A DNA stretch of 64,000 nucleotides, from the NCBI GenBank assembly GCA_015499995.1, contig JADNRV010000094.1:62001-126000 (forward strand). The letters run 5' to 3'. The notes beneath the pieces were generated by a model. The model was given only the letters and a program-made list of their open reading frames with translations, ran no database searches and was not told the DNA's origin. Shown piece after piece: positions 12,789 to 25,300 of this stretch. Source of the stretch: Flammula alnicola (lineage: Eukaryota > Basidiomycota > Agaricomycetes > Agaricales > Strophariaceae). The stretch's first letter is position 1. Every line of letters starts with the position of its first letter. Made by a program: the position numbers and the translations under genes.

Positions 12789-14833
12789 GTACTCACTGAG
12801 TCCCTTCAGGTACTTCCTCCTGGATGTACATGTCAACTCGCGATTCCTGGGTTGTCGACTCCAGTGCAGGCAAGTGTAGATCCTTGAACCCAACGTCCTC
12901 CTCGTCGCTGATGTGCAACGACTCCTGCATCCACTTTGGTCGCCCATCCACTCTAGAACCACTAGCCCCGCCTCTAGCGCCCCTCCGAGAACCAGATGCG
13001 AAACCATCCACAGGTCCGGTGCCCGCTGCACGTTCCTCGTAAGCTTTAACCACTTTCTCTTTCCCTTCCTTCCAGAACGCGCTCGCCTTGCTGAAGACGC
13101 TGAGTCCAATCTCTGATGCTTGCGAAAGCAGCTTATCAGCATGCTCTTGGATGTCGGACACCACAGCACCACTCGACGCCGATCCTTCTCCCTCGTGGCG
13201 CAGGCGTTCAACTTCTCGTTCCTTTCGTTCTTGTTCCCGCTCTTTCTGACCTTTCGGTGCACCGCGGACTCGAGCGGGGTGGGATGGAGGAGGAGGAGAT
13301 TCGCGAGGTCTCTGGCGTTCGTTGTCGTGGGGCCGTTCTCGCTCTACTCCTTCTCTCGCTCTACTCCTTCGGCAGTCGTGATTCTGTTAGACCCTCCACC
13401 GTCACCCAATAGACTCTCCAAAGCGGCCTGGACGTCTACGCCATTGCTCGTCGCAGCCAGAGCCTTCTTCGCCTGCTGGACGGAAAATCCCATCTCTACA
13501 ATTTGGCCGAGGATGTGGGGTGGAGGCGAAGGCGGAGAGACCGTCAATTTGGCTTTGGAATTGGTGCTTTCAGGATTTCGAGGTCTAGGAGACGCCGTGT
13601 TAGGATCCTGAAAAGATAAAAGACTGTATAGATTAGTTTATTAGTTCGCGTGTTGATAGAATAGTAACACGCACTCGTCCCGTCCGCCTCTCGCCAACAT
13701 GTGCTCTGACAACTTCTACCGGCTTGCTGAATATCGTCTTCATCGTGGTGTACCGCTGCGACGCTGGGCTTCACACTAAATGCATCATCGTCCAACAACC
13801 TTCGACCGATATCTCGTCCGTATCCACTCCTATGCTGCCCGTCTACAGCTGAATCGAGATCGTCATCGTCCAGGTCCAGCAAACCTCGCCCCTGCCCTGA
13901 GTGGTGGCTATGACCATGGCGACGATGACCATGGTGATGGTGTCGCCGTTCCTGGTCCACGCGATCTTCTCTACCACCAAAATCGAAATCATCATCGGGC
14001 GAGTCGATGTGGCTTGGTTGCTCCTTCGATTGAGTAGATTCCGGGGCAGCGTTGGATATAGATGGAGGAGGCGAGGGGGAAGCGCAGTCGTCCAAATCCC
14101 ACAGAGTGTTCGCTGTTCTCTGAATGGGTCGCTGAGAGTCGGGTTGTGTCCGTAGTTGCGGTGTCGATCTGGCACTTGTGTGCGTGGATACGCTCTTCGA
14201 AGCAGAGGCGCTAGAAACAGGTGCAGCACCAAAATCACCAAGGCCCCAATCGTCTTCGATTGCTGACGAGGCATGTTGTCGTTTGGAAGCTGACGATGAC
14301 GTGGTCTCGAATCCCACGAATCCATTTCCACCAAGTAAATCTAAACCCGCCCATGCCGACGAATCGTGCCCCTGCACTTGCCCGAGCTGCTTCTGCGGAA
14401 CCAAAGATCCGTGCTGGCGTTGCTTTGCCTCCAGAGCGAGACGAGCCGCTAGCGTCATGGAAGCATTTCCATAGGAATTGCTAGCGGACGTGAAAAGGTC
14501 CCCAAAGGCATCTCCTGAACTTTGTGTTGCGGGTTTGGTGGGCGGTACGGGGGTTCCTCGACTCGACCTCACTACTCCGGTTGACAAGGACGACAAAGAG
14601 GGAGTTATGGAGCATGAAGAAGGGGCCGATGCATTGAGCGACAATGAACTCGCGCCATATCTCAGAGTTATGGATCCTGAAGACGCAAGGAGGGAAAATA
14701 CGTCTGGTTTTGAAGAGTTGGCGTAAGAAGAATATGGCGGTGCTGCGGAGGAAGCTGAAGAGAGGGTTTGAGGTTTGGATTTGGGTGGAAGAGGCGCTGA
14801 TGAAGACCACAAATCCTCGAATGAATCGGACAT
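12789..14833 (-). pseudogene. auxilin/SWA2-like clathrin-uncoating factor, disrupted and 3'-truncated
   Basis: The minus-strand frame starts at ATG 14833 with MSDSFEDLW, a typical N-terminus of fungal SWA2-like proteins. A Ser/Pro-rich region with an acidic DLDDDD segment and His-rich tract follows. After an intron (acceptor near 13610) a UBA domain follows (ILGQIVEMGFSVQQAKKALA, about 13440-13510). Then come charged linkers and the segment SDIQEHADKLLSQASEIG. Known SWA2 proteins end with TPR repeats and a J domain that recruits Hsp70 to uncoat clathrin vesicles; neither is present. A perfect 17-bp tandem duplication at 13337-13370 shifts the frame and creates a stop after the UBA domain. Downstream reading is open again in the shifted frame. 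I infer a decayed copy. The donor at about 12790 leads into repeats. Confidence 0.75.
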
Positions 14834-15179
14834 GCGGTGTATACTTGGAGGACCTGGGTAGATGGGTTGATATTCTAACGGTTTATCGATATCTGTTACA
14901 AATAGATCAGTGGAAATAAAAATGTGAGACTGGAAATTGATACACGTACTGTCCGCCTTTCGTGCTACTCCGGCAGTACGACGTGTTCCTGTTTTCGAGT
15001 ACGATGAAGGTTGGGGACGTATATAATAAAGCAAGTTAGGACGTACATACTTTCTACAATGTTGGCGGCGTCGCTGTGCGGTCAAAGTGGGGTTTACACT
15101 CCGTATCGCGCTGGCACACAGGACCATACACACACAATCTAATCTAATCTACTATCTACCTACTCGCACGGCATTGGCT

Positions 15180-16486
15180 GCGATCACAGGAGAGAAAATA
15201 GTTAGGAACTGATAACCCTGGGTAGAAAGCTAAATACTCACTTCCAGAGAACCCTGTGCTAAGCATACCACCAATCGTTGCGCCCGGTGCTGGATCGATC
15301 TTCGAGACCGAGGTGATTTTCCATTATTAGAAGAAGGAGGACCGAAGGACGAGAGAGGGAAGGCTCACAGGGAAGAATAGAGGGATGCCTACAAAGAGAG
15401 AGGCGGGTGATAGTCGAGCTCAGTCGGCTCGTCTGAAGTGGCGGAGAGACGGGCCACATACCTTTCTCTTTCAAAGTTTCATTGATATCCATCCACCGAG
15501 CGCCGGGCTGACATACGAGATCGGAATCCGCCTCTGTGTCGTTAAGGGACATTCAGCCGGTCCATATGATTCATGTCGACGCATATCCCACCTGTAGGAT
15601 GCTAAGAAAACGATAAAGAGATGGAGCATCAATATCAAAATCTCGTAAACGATTATACATTTACGAAAACCAAGAGACGAGAAAAATGAGAAGAGAAAAG
15701 AAGAGAAAACAGAAGCGAAAATAAATTAAAAGCCGAACGAAAATGAATTAAAGAAAGCAAAACGTACCCCGCGGTATTGTCCCTCTAAACTTGTCGCCCC
15801 CGAGTACACCGTGATCGGCACCTTGTATTTCGTAGCTATCTTGACAACCTCGACGACGTCTTCTGTGGATGACGGGTACACTATGACGCTGGGCGCCATG
15901 TCTGCATACAAGACAAGGATGTGAAATGGGTATCAGCAACTTTAGTAGTAGAGACTCTATCGTATACTTACATGTACCTGGATAGTGATCGCTCGGAGAG
16001 AATCCATGCCGCATGCGTGTGCAGGTCGTCTGGGTCCGTTGACACTTTCTCTTCCCCTCCTCCCGCCCCTTCCAATGCCAACGCCGTTGAACGAAGCTCT
16101 GCGATACAGTTCTTGATGTCCTCTGGGGACCCAAATTGAGGTGCGGAGGACGAAGGGAAACTGCAATTCGGCTCAAGCTTGATATCAGATAAGGAGACAG
16201 TGAGAGGAGATTTCGCGAGCCCAAATCCGAGGAGCGCGCTCGACAGAGCTATGGAAACTATCCCCGCTGTAGAAAGTGTGGAGGGAAGGGGAGGCTTTGT
16301 GGGTAATGTTGTGGCATTCGTGCTTGTGAACCGCTTTGAATAGCCTATACCCGCCCTCTTGCTTATAGCTATATCCTTTCTGAATAAGCCGGCGAAGACC
16401 AGCTTCGTTCCATGAGGAGTCTTAGTCCGCAGACATCGGTCGAGGTATAAACCTCTCGAAAAAGCTGAACGCGACAAGGTGAACAT
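15180..16486 (-). pseudogene. mitochondrial D-lactate dehydrogenase (cytochrome), N-terminal half only
   Basis: The frame starts at ATG 16486 with a basic Ser/Arg-rich leader (about 50 residues, likely mitochondrial) and a hydrophobic stretch. FAD-binding type-4 (PCMH) segments then appear in successive exons: a STEDVVEVVKIATKYKVPIT region with YSGATSLEGQ (15726-15911), DMNHMDRLN and QPGARWMDIN (15480-15600), and PGATIGGMLSTGFSG (~15250-15290). These fit Dld1-like enzymes, which oxidise D-lactate and pass electrons to cytochrome c. Two lesions are visible. There are 7 extra bases near 16004-16017, between HTH and GFSPSDHYPG. There is also one extra base in the G run at 15546-15548. The FAD-oxidase C-terminal half is not found. 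The gene is therefore a pseudogene fragment sitting head to tail with the SWA2-like one. Confidence 0.8.
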
Positions 16487-17127
16487 GGGAACCTGACCGA
16501 CGGTTAGTGGAACGTCAAGTCAACACTTTTGTATCAAAGAAGCTTACTGCTTGACAGACCTCGTGTAAAAGGTTTCATCCTTCGGATGATCACAAGGCCT
16601 TTCCCTGATCAAAAGGCGAGAAAGCGGTCTTCACGAACTTGGATAAATGGCGTCTTCCTCAGAGAGCGACTGGTTAGGTGAAATGTGCATCATTTGTATA
16701 AGAAAATCTTTGGCAAAGGTGGTTGAAACGGTGAATGGTTGGGCGACAGGTGAAATCAACTCAATGCTTGAAGTCGGCATTGGAATTGGTGTTGACATTG
16801 GTGGATCCCAGATGTAGTTGACGCTGGTAGTAGGTACCGAAGTCCGTTTGGTCATGACGGGTTTCTTGAGTTTGGAGCCAGAAAAGCAAGTGTGTATATA
16901 ACAAATGAGGTGGTGTTTATCGAAAGCAAGAACAACAAGTGGGGTAAGTAGTAAATAAATCCGACGACAAAGGTACACAATACAGGGTACTAGTAGAAAT
17001 GAAATGAATCGTAATGAGTAGTAGTGCATGCTTATGTGACCCAACAACAGACAATGGAGATCTATGTGACAAATTGAAGAAAAGAGAGGAAAAAGAGAGG
17101 ACAATGAAGCCAGAAGAGTTACAATGT
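16487..17127. other. intergenic, nothing recognised
   Basis: Downstream of the NRG1-like gene and upstream of the lactate dehydrogenase remnant. Open frames on the minus strand are short and hydrophobic, with no recognisable domain. Confidence 0.4.
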
Positions 17128-18569
17128 TCACACCAACGCTGTGCCGACACCTTTCCGCATACTGCTCTCGCCTTTCCACGCACCATGCCCGAGACCCAGC
17201 GACTGGTGGTACGGATAATCCGCCAGCAATGGCTGCGGGTGGTGAATGTATGGCGAAGTATTGTGCGACTGCGAGTGACGGTCGTCTCGCCTAATAAGCC
17301 TGGCATCCTGGATCGGCGCTAGGATTGGCGGCGACTCGAAGTTTCCACCTCCCTGCATATTCGCGTACCCATTATGGATAAGATGCGACTGGGAGCCCAT
17401 ATGTGCACTGCCCATCCCCGAGTGGTCAGCGATCATCCTGCTAGAATGATAATTATACTGGTGGGCTTCGTCGTGGAACACCGGGTATGTCGGGGTGGGC
17501 GGGCCTGAGGTGTGGGATGACACGGACTGCAAAGAAGTGGGGGAAGCAGGACCAGCGCTCGAGGGCTGATTCTGGGAGTACGTCGACTGCGGGTGCAAGA
17601 TGTGAGAGATAGAGTGGCGCGAGGAGATTGACACAGGCGAGTTGCCGCGGTTCTGGTGGTAGTGCATGGGGTGCTTGTGGTTGTTGCCGTTGTCCAAGTT
17701 GTTATGCGAACTGGAATACGAAGAAAACGAATTTGCGTTCGTCGAGCTGTTTGAGGAATGCGAGAGGGGTGTCGTGTGGACGTACGTGAATCCGGCGCCT
17801 TGCGATAGTTCTTGATAGGTAGAGGCGCCGCTGCGATGTGAATAGTTTTGGTTGTTAGAGAGAGCCACTCCCTGCGATGACATCAGGACGATATGGTGGT
17901 TTGAGGAATGTGATGCCTCCAGAGATGCAGAAGACGACGAGCGGTCAGACGCGGCATCCATGCGAGAATTTGGTAGTGGCAACGTTGCCGTTGCTGGTAA
18001 GGTCGCCTGCACGAGCGGAGGGGGAGAGTCTGGCGGGCTGGAATGGTGGCTGTAAAATCGCGCAGGCTCTAGCGGTGGTGGGGACGACAATGAAGGAGGA
18101 GCGGATAGTGGCTCTTGCGATATGGCGGCATTGCTTGCCTTCTTTCCATTTGCGCCTCGCGACGCAGAGGAATGCGTTGAGCTCCGCCTCGAGCCAGAAG
18201 ACAAATGGATGCGGTAGCTGGAGAAGACAAGATGTATCGCATCAGCATCCGTCCTCGCCACCCCTGCCAAGTTTCAAAACTAAGAAACGCGACTCACTGT
18301 TGTTGCAAGTTGTCCTGACGCGAGCAGTGCGTTTCGCAGCCAGGGAAAGGGCATTTGTGGTTCCTCTCGCCAGTGTGGACCCTCGAGTGGCGAACTAGGT
18401 GGCCGCTGGTAGTAAAAGTGCGGTCGCATGTCCCGCAGACATGTTTCTTTTTTGCAGCGGGACCAGAGGAAGCAGAGGAACTTTGAGGACTTTGACGCTG
18501 AGAGGCCGGGGACAGTGGAGGGGAATGATAGAACTGAGTTCCGAGATGTTTAGATTCGGCGCGAGGCAT
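17128..18569 (-). CDS. NRG1-type C2H2 zinc-finger transcription factor
   Basis: Two exons, 18298-18569 and 17128-18217, are joined by an 80-bp intron (donor gtgagt) and encode about 453 residues. The N-terminus MPRAESKHLG is followed by a Ser/Gln/Pro-rich stretch. Two adjacent C2H2 fingers follow at residues ~45-105. The first has CGTCDRTFTTSGHLVRH with HTGE linker. The second has CPFPGCETHCSRQDNLQQ, and its final His residues come from exon 2 (HYRIH). This pairing and the FTTSGHL/RQDN words match fungal Nrg1/Nrg2-type repressors of carbon, stress and filamentation genes. The long C-terminus is Ser/His/Asn-rich and probably disordered. The gene is intact as read and is the best-preserved ordinary gene in the left part. 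Its targets cannot be deduced. Confidence 0.85.
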
Positions 18570-19359
18570 GGTTCTGAGCAAGTGTGGATGAGAGGGATTT
18601 GTGGACCTTAGGGAAAGCAGAAACGGGCTGAAAATATATATAATACGCTCTACTGTTTTTGGAACATACAAATAATTGCGAGCGAAGCGAGCAATCATTA
18701 ATCATTCTCTAAGGGCTGAGCAGGGGGGACAAACAAAGCCAAATGTCCTTCCGAAAAAGAGGACTCTTGGCATTGTTCGTTTCATATCTCTCTCGATTTG
18801 TCCTCTACGCATTTGATATCTTATGTATGGGTGTATTCAATGGTATTGTGCCAAAAAAATCAGTGTTAATTTTGCCCACCTACTATGATGGCCCAGTGAG
18901 CGAAGGAAGCTTCTCTAGATCTGGATCCCGCCAGATGGATGAAAAGTAATTCTGACATAAACATCTCCGTAAAGTCATATCTGTTCTGCGGCGCCTCCCT
19001 GGAGAACTCTGATCAGTCTTCACGGCTTCGATCGATTCAATCTCTTGATATTACCCTTTTCCCACCACCAACTTTTTGATCAGGAGGTGAAATTACTCGC
19101 ATTTTTTTTTGGCGTGCCACTAGTCTTGTTCAGGTAGCCTTCGCTAATCGGCACGGCACCGACAAAAGAGTCGTGGTTACTGCCAGGCCAGTGCGTTTGG
19201 GAACTGTATTATTAAAAACAAATCATGATCGATATTATCATATAGCGCAGCCTCGAAGAGGACAAAGCAGCTCTCGTTCCATCAACGGGACTCATCCAGG
19301 TTTCATCGTATTTGTTTTTCAAAAAAGAAAGAAGATAGTGAAACGCCATACGTACATAT
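18570..19359. other. upstream region of the NRG1-like gene, no gene
   Basis: AT-rich non-coding sequence with no recognised repeat until the TIR element begins at 19360. A TATA-like run (tatatataat) sits near 18635, about 65 bp upstream of the ATG at 18569, and could be part of the promoter. Confidence 0.4.
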
Positions 19360-19946
19360 TGGATAATTCTATTTGGAAACCCGGGTTGTTGGCTTTTAGC
19401 GAGAAACCCCTCTAAATAAGGCAATAATCCCCGACGTCACGAGACTTTCCGCCGTATTAGCTCTGGTCCACCATCAGCGGCATTGTCGGCGGCACGCTCA
19501 GTAGTCGCGACTGTCCTTGCTGTCGCGGAAATTGAGCCAACAGCAAGTTTGAATCAACGTAGACTACCTTTAAAATCAAAATAATAATGATTCACTTGAA
19601 CAATATTCAACCTTTTACCACGTTCTGCATCTTCTGAATGCTCTCCGACCCAGCTTGCTTGATGATCATCAGAGGCAAGCATGTTGCAGTAGAATTCAAA
19701 ATCCTTGTATTTTGAGAATATTCCTTCTATTTTATTCTTCATAAATACCTCAAAATAAGCGCACAAAAATCTTGTTTCACCGTCGACAAGAGCGAGGACT
19801 GTCGCGAGTTGAGCGTGCCGCCCACTTGCCGTTGATGGGGGACGGAGCCTCGGCAGGAGGTCTCGTGATGTCAGGGATTATTGCCTTATTTAGAGGGGTT
19901 GCTCGGCTAAAAGCCAACAACCCGGGTTTCCAAATAGAATTATCCA
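19360..19946. mobile_element. 587-bp non-autonomous element with ~130-bp terminal inverted repeats
   Basis: The left end starts TGGATAATTCTATTTGGAAA and the right end (19946 backwards) has the same sequence. Identity continues through CCCGGGTTGTTGGCTTTTAG and, with a few differences, for about 130 bp. Perfect 7-bp duplications TACATAT flank it (19353-19359 and 19947-19953). The interior (about 19490-19815) has no coding frame. This is a MITE-type element. TIR length and target-site size do not fit Harbinger (3 bp) or Tc1/mariner (TA); a hAT- or Mutator-related origin is possible but not shown. Confidence 0.85.
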
Positions 19947-20205
19947 TACATATACCCGAAATATTCGGAATCGCCGCTAAATTTACCTACCGGTGCTGTC
20001 TGTCACCAGGAGGAACTTGTCCAGAGATCGTTGATTGGCGCCGTGATGGGGACTCAGAACCCGCGGCCGTATTGGAGACACCTATGGTTAGGATATGTAC
20101 AATACCTGCGTGCCGGGCTGGCAGTACGGGTTTAGAAGCCATCCTCAAGACGGGTTCGACGTCCTATTCACGGTCGATTTATCATTATACCAAATTGAAT
20201 GTCGC

Positions 20206-21630
20206 TTATTGGCTTACTTCTTCTCGCGCGTTAATACCTGGCCTTGAGGCGTCTTCCAGCCAAGGTGAGGCAGTCGAAACACCTATCCGCCAATGTGCCA
20301 TCTCTGTCTCTTCAGAGAACCAACGTCCTCTATATTTCAAACTGGGGTCGGCGAGGTTGGCCTTGATTTTGGCGTCCTCTTCCTCAAACTCTGCCAAAAG
20401 TTTTTCACCTAGGATGGCTAACCAAGGAGAGGGACGGTTAAAATATTCGAGCGCATCTATCTCAGAGGCAGGAGTTTCCGCTCTGTTTTGAGGTGGAGTC
20501 GGTGGATCTGACGCTGCGTTTGCCGGCGTTGGATGATTATCACCCAACAAGTATGAGTCTGAAGGAAATATTTGGTTGGCAAAGTCGTCCTCGAACACTG
20601 GCGACCATGACCTGGTTGTGGGAGGTGGGATAGCGTCATCTATTTGGATTGACGGTACTTCGATTGACATCTCATCTAGAAAGTCGGCGGGCTGAAAATG
20701 TTGGGGTAAATGTTGTTCTTCTTCCAGTGGGAGAGATCGTCCAGCGATTGCTGGCGGCTCACAGCACGCGTCTTCATTTTCGGCGTAGTCGTAGTGGTCT
20801 GGGTGCTTGGACAACCATGTGGCCACCACTCCGAGTTTCGACGGTCGCTCAGGTTCGTCCTCAGAATCGAAGAACCTATCGAAGACGGCCTTGCGCTGTA
20901 AAGAGGCCTGGGATGCCGGTAATTCAAGTTCGTCCTCAGCGTCGAAGAACCTATCGATGACGGCCTTGCGCTGTAAAGAGGCCTGGGATGCCGGTGATTC
21001 AGGTTCGTCCTCAGCGTCGAAGAACCTATCGAAGACGGCCTTGCGCTGTAAAGAGGCCTGGGATGCCGGCAATTCAGGTTCGTCCCCAGCATCGAAGAAC
21101 CTATCGAAGACGGCCTTGCGCTGTAAAGAGGCCTGGGGTGCCAATAGCTCGTACAATTCACTCGTTGCATGAGACGAATCGTCGGACGCGGGGGGAAGGT
21201 ACCGGGATACGGGGTTAGGCGACATTGGGCGAATCGTGTGCGATGATTCTGGCGATGATTCTGGCGTCGTTGGCGGGTGTAGCATAGGACCAGCACTGCG
21301 AAAACATTCGCTGTCTCTACTGTACAGTACCGATGAAGATTCTGCTTCCGTTGGTGGCGAAAAGCGCAATCGTTTTGGCGGGCTGGTGGTTCCGACAGCA
21401 CTGGGTTCGCTATATCATAGAATTTATGCTTGTGGTATTTAGAATATGCGCATATACCCACCTATTTTCATCCGCGATGGGGATTTCCTTACTTTTTCGC
21501 TTAACCCTGCATACCTGGACAGAGATGATTGCTGGGCGAATGATATTCGTTACTAACTGTTCTACGGGATGTACTATATACTAACGTTCTGTCGGCTCGT
21601 TACTGGGACCTTGTGAACTATCCTGTGGGT
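20206..21630 (-). CDS. unknown protein A with four 25-residue repeats
   Basis: The main exon is open from about 21415 to the stop at 20206, giving some 400 residues. An acceptor near 21413 joins it to an upstream exon (about 21460-21520) in good frame; the true 5' end is unresolved. Residues are rich in Asp, Glu, Pro and Ser. Four tandem copies of a 75-bp unit (20856-21150) encode the pattern QASLQRKAVFDRFFD followed by acidic residues and Pro/Ala. The C-terminus contains NRPSPWLAILGEKLLAEFEE. No known domain is recognised. It is the last of five co-oriented genes. A GTGGTCA array (21987-22120) and a CCACAGC-type motif (~21896) lie upstream. It is probably an intracellular, possibly scaffolding, protein, but the function is unknown. 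Confidence 0.6.
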
Positions 21631-21889
21631 TAGATGGAAGATTAACGAAACTATGATATAACGCACCCGTTTATGGGTCCAGTTGAGCCCAGTTCCTCCA
21701 GGTGTTTGCTATTAGAACGATTAGCATACAATAACCGCATTATTCGAAACGATTTACATCGCATTCTCGTGTGTTGAGCGCGTTATATCCGTGCTGTGGG
21801 TGGATTAGGGCTATCCTGATGGGGAGGGTTTACGTTGGGACATACTCGTTGGAATGTGCCATAACCGCGCTGAAGAGAGATGATATAAA

Positions 21890-22125
21890 TGCCACAGCCT
21901 TTGGCCAAGTGGTATGATGGTGGAACGAATGAAAGAAACAACGATGTGGATTATTTAATTTATAAATGTGTTACGTAATGTAAGATGTGTTCGTTTGCGT
22001 GTGGTCATTTTCGCCCTGTGGTCATTTTCGCCCTGTGGTCATTTTAGCGTGTGGTCATTTTCGCCCTGTGGTCATTTTCGCCTGTGGTCATTTCAGTTGT
22101 GTGGTCACGCGATGGTCAATGTATG
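21890..22125. promoter_or_regulatory. GTGGTCA array plus CCACAGC motif upstream of gene A
   Basis: Seven GTGGTCA words, mostly GTGGTCATTTTCGCCCT, lie at 21987-22120. A variant of the motif CCACAGCTTTTGCCAAGTGG sits at about 21896-21916, between the array and the presumed start of gene A. The same pair of elements precedes genes B and the helicase, so a regulatory role is inferred. Confidence 0.6.
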
Positions 22126-22389
22126 CGACAAGAAATAGATGTTTAATACAATTACAGAATAAAGGACGACGAGTAAGCTACATGCGGTAAAAAGCAATGC
22201 GACTATAAAAACGGAATGTACGAAAAAGTCGTCGGCTATGAATGAAAAAAAAACGCGCAATAGTCCAAACGATGGCACTGCTCAAGTTTTTGCATTAGCG
22301 GTGTTTCTTTCTATATATTTAAAATATAAACTTACAGAAAGAAAGTGCATATACGCCGACGAAACGGTTCAGCGACGACGAGAGCCGGG

Positions 22390-25300
22390 TTAGTTATGAA
22401 CATATCCGGCCAGGACGAGATACTCCTGGCAGAATTTCTCGTATGTCTCATCCACCTGTTTGCTTGCGGAAGTTATAGATAGCTTCTGCTCCGTTTTCGA
22501 CATTGCTTTTTGATCTTCGACGATTTTTCGCAGACGTATACGAAAGCCTTTCTCCTCGTTCGGGTCCCAGATACCACCGTTGTTGCCGAAATGGTTTTTG
22601 ACGAAGACATCGGGATGCGGGAACCAAGATGGGCGAGGGGCGCTACGCATAAACGGTTTATCGTAATGAGGTACTAAACGAAACATATTAGTTGCGAAAA
22701 CACAAAAAAAAAAATTTAAACTGACCGTTCGAGGTGTCGTAGACACCCAGCACAAATTCCTGCTCTCGAATCGACAGGGTGTCGTCGTGTACCGTCACGG
22801 TACGCCAATGGGAAGGCATACGAACCTCGTCTTGACCCTCGTTTCCATCCTCTTCCATTTCTCCTTCTTCCAGTTCTCCTTCCTCGGTCTCGATTTCCTT
22901 CGCGTCGTTCGTGGTGTCGTAACTCTTCTCAATTGACCTAGCAACAACTGAATCTGAACGGAAATGCATGATAAAGGCATCTCCGTCGAGGGCGGCGCGT
23001 TCGGTGGGACCTTGCATAACATAATGCAGGCGACGAGCTTGCTCAGCATCGTTCAGCTGGTACAACCTCCGAATAACTCCCCCGAGACCAATGACGCCGC
23101 GTCCTCGGGGGCTAGAGAAGAATTTTTCACGTTCGTCTTCATATTCGACATAATCCGTGAGGTTAAAATCGCGGTCGGGGGCTTTGAGGAGGTGAATACG
23201 ACTCTCGAACTGCAAGACGGCGCGGGTGGTCCTTTTCTGGACCTGGAAAGTGCGGAATGGGATTCCAAACTCTTGGAACTTTTTGACGAGGGTTTCGAGG
23301 TTCTTGCCCCACTTTTCTCGAATTGCCATAACGACCGATGTAGCTTCTTCGACTGCCATGAACCAGCACGGATGCATACGGCCTGCCCGCTCCAGCATGA
23401 CTTTGTCCACGTGTATCAACGATCGAGAGGGGTCTAAGTAACTTTCGTTCTCTGGACGAAGATCGAAGATAGACCCTAAGAGGGACGGTGATTTGGTGGG
23501 ATTGCGCAGACAATCTGCAAAGTACTCGATGTCGAATTTGTAAAGTTTTTCGAGGTCGCCTAGCTCCAATCCTCGAAGACCCATAAAAAAAATCCACTTC
23601 TTTTGAACGTCAGGCTGCACCACAGAACGTCTCCGTAGTTGTTTGGGTTTGACGAACCCGTAACGCATCGAGAGCCAAACGAGAATGTAAAAATCTCGTC
23701 GCTGAGGTTCTCGATTGTCGCGCATGAGCAGGCTGTTCGCAAAACGATTGCAATGCCGGATACCGTCTGGGTCGTTCTGTTCGGAAGGCTCTTCGGTTTC
23801 CGCCTGCTTCTGCGACCTTTCGACGGTTTTTTCATTGCTGCTCTGTGCCGCTTGTTGCTCCTCGTCGCTATCCTGCAGGATGGTACCCTCAGGCCATTGG
23901 ACATCCACCGGAAAGTCGTTGCCCACAGGACCGACTGCGACATTTTGTAACGGGCGAGGGGCGAAATGAGGGGGAAGGATTGGCTCTTCGTCGCTGGAAT
24001 AATCCATATCGGCATCCCCACTGCCATCCTTGTCCGATATTGCGCAGCAGAGATCCCATTCGTGATGAACGCTGTTGTAGATGCGTTGGAAAGATTTATG
24101 TCGGCCCCATTCCTGTACGAAATCGTTGATATCTTGTTGCTTTCTTCTGAAGCCTCCAGCAACCGCGCGGTCAACGTCCCATAAGAACATGGCGACGTCG
24201 TTGAGCACGGTCTTTTTGACCGACTTCTTGGTAAGCTTCACTTCGCCACTGTTGAAGGATTCCGCGACCCTTTCTGCCTCGAGACGACGTGTAATATCTC
24301 TTTGGTCATCCGTTGCTTTCCGGCTCTCGACGTCTCTGTCGTGGAAGAACGTAGACCAAGCGATGTGTGGGTTGGGAGGCAGAAGGTCACACAGATCCCA
24401 TTCGTCCGAAACTGGGTCGTACAGACGTTGCGATTGGTCGTAGTATTCCCAGTGGTCGTCCAGTTCCCGAGGAAGTATCGGAACTCGCAGAGCAAACCCG
24501 TCGTATTCTGGCTGCGGTACCCAACGAAAAAATCGGACGCTGTTCCGATCAACAGGGGCCTCTAATAGGCGTTTCTCGTCTTTGCACGGCGCTCGCGAGA
24601 GGCAATGTCCAATCGTTCGGCCTCACTTCCTTCTGAAAGGTGGAGCTGTAGAATAGCGCGACGCTCCGCGAAAAAGTCGTACCATTCGAGACCGTCAGGT
24701 TGACCGCTGCCTGCGATCGATGGTGGGAAGCTCTGAGACGGAATGTCGACGGATGAGCCTATATACATCACTGGCGACATGGGGCTGTCCAGTTCTGAAT
24801 TGCGGAACTGGGAGGGGCTGAGATTGGGCGAGGGAATACGTTGCGAAAAGGGCGTTGACGGTAGATAGTTCGGAGTAGGCGGGTGATATAACGATCGCCT
24901 GTTGCTACTGTAGACATTCGGCGGTAATGGGCTATATTCGGTGGTACGCGTATACTCGGTAGCGGGGTAAGATGTCAGTATAGGCTTAGCGACGAGGGAA
25001 TCGTTGCTGGATTCCCGCAAGTGTTGTCCTAAAGAACGAATGAGGCCACCGAATTCCGCTTGAAGGGTCTGAGGCGAGGGTTGCAGGTAGTTGTAATGTT
25101 TCAGAAACTTTTCGCTGTTGGGAGCCGGACAGATCTCGTCCTTGAGACGGGTAATAGGATACATCTGACGAGGAGTAAATGCCGGGTTTAAAGGATCGGT
25201 AAGGTTGGCTGTCACGTAGAGAAAGAACAGCGGAACGCCAGCATCGACAAGACGCTTGAAACAAGGACGTCTGGCTTCGTCTCTATTCTTGTAATACGAA

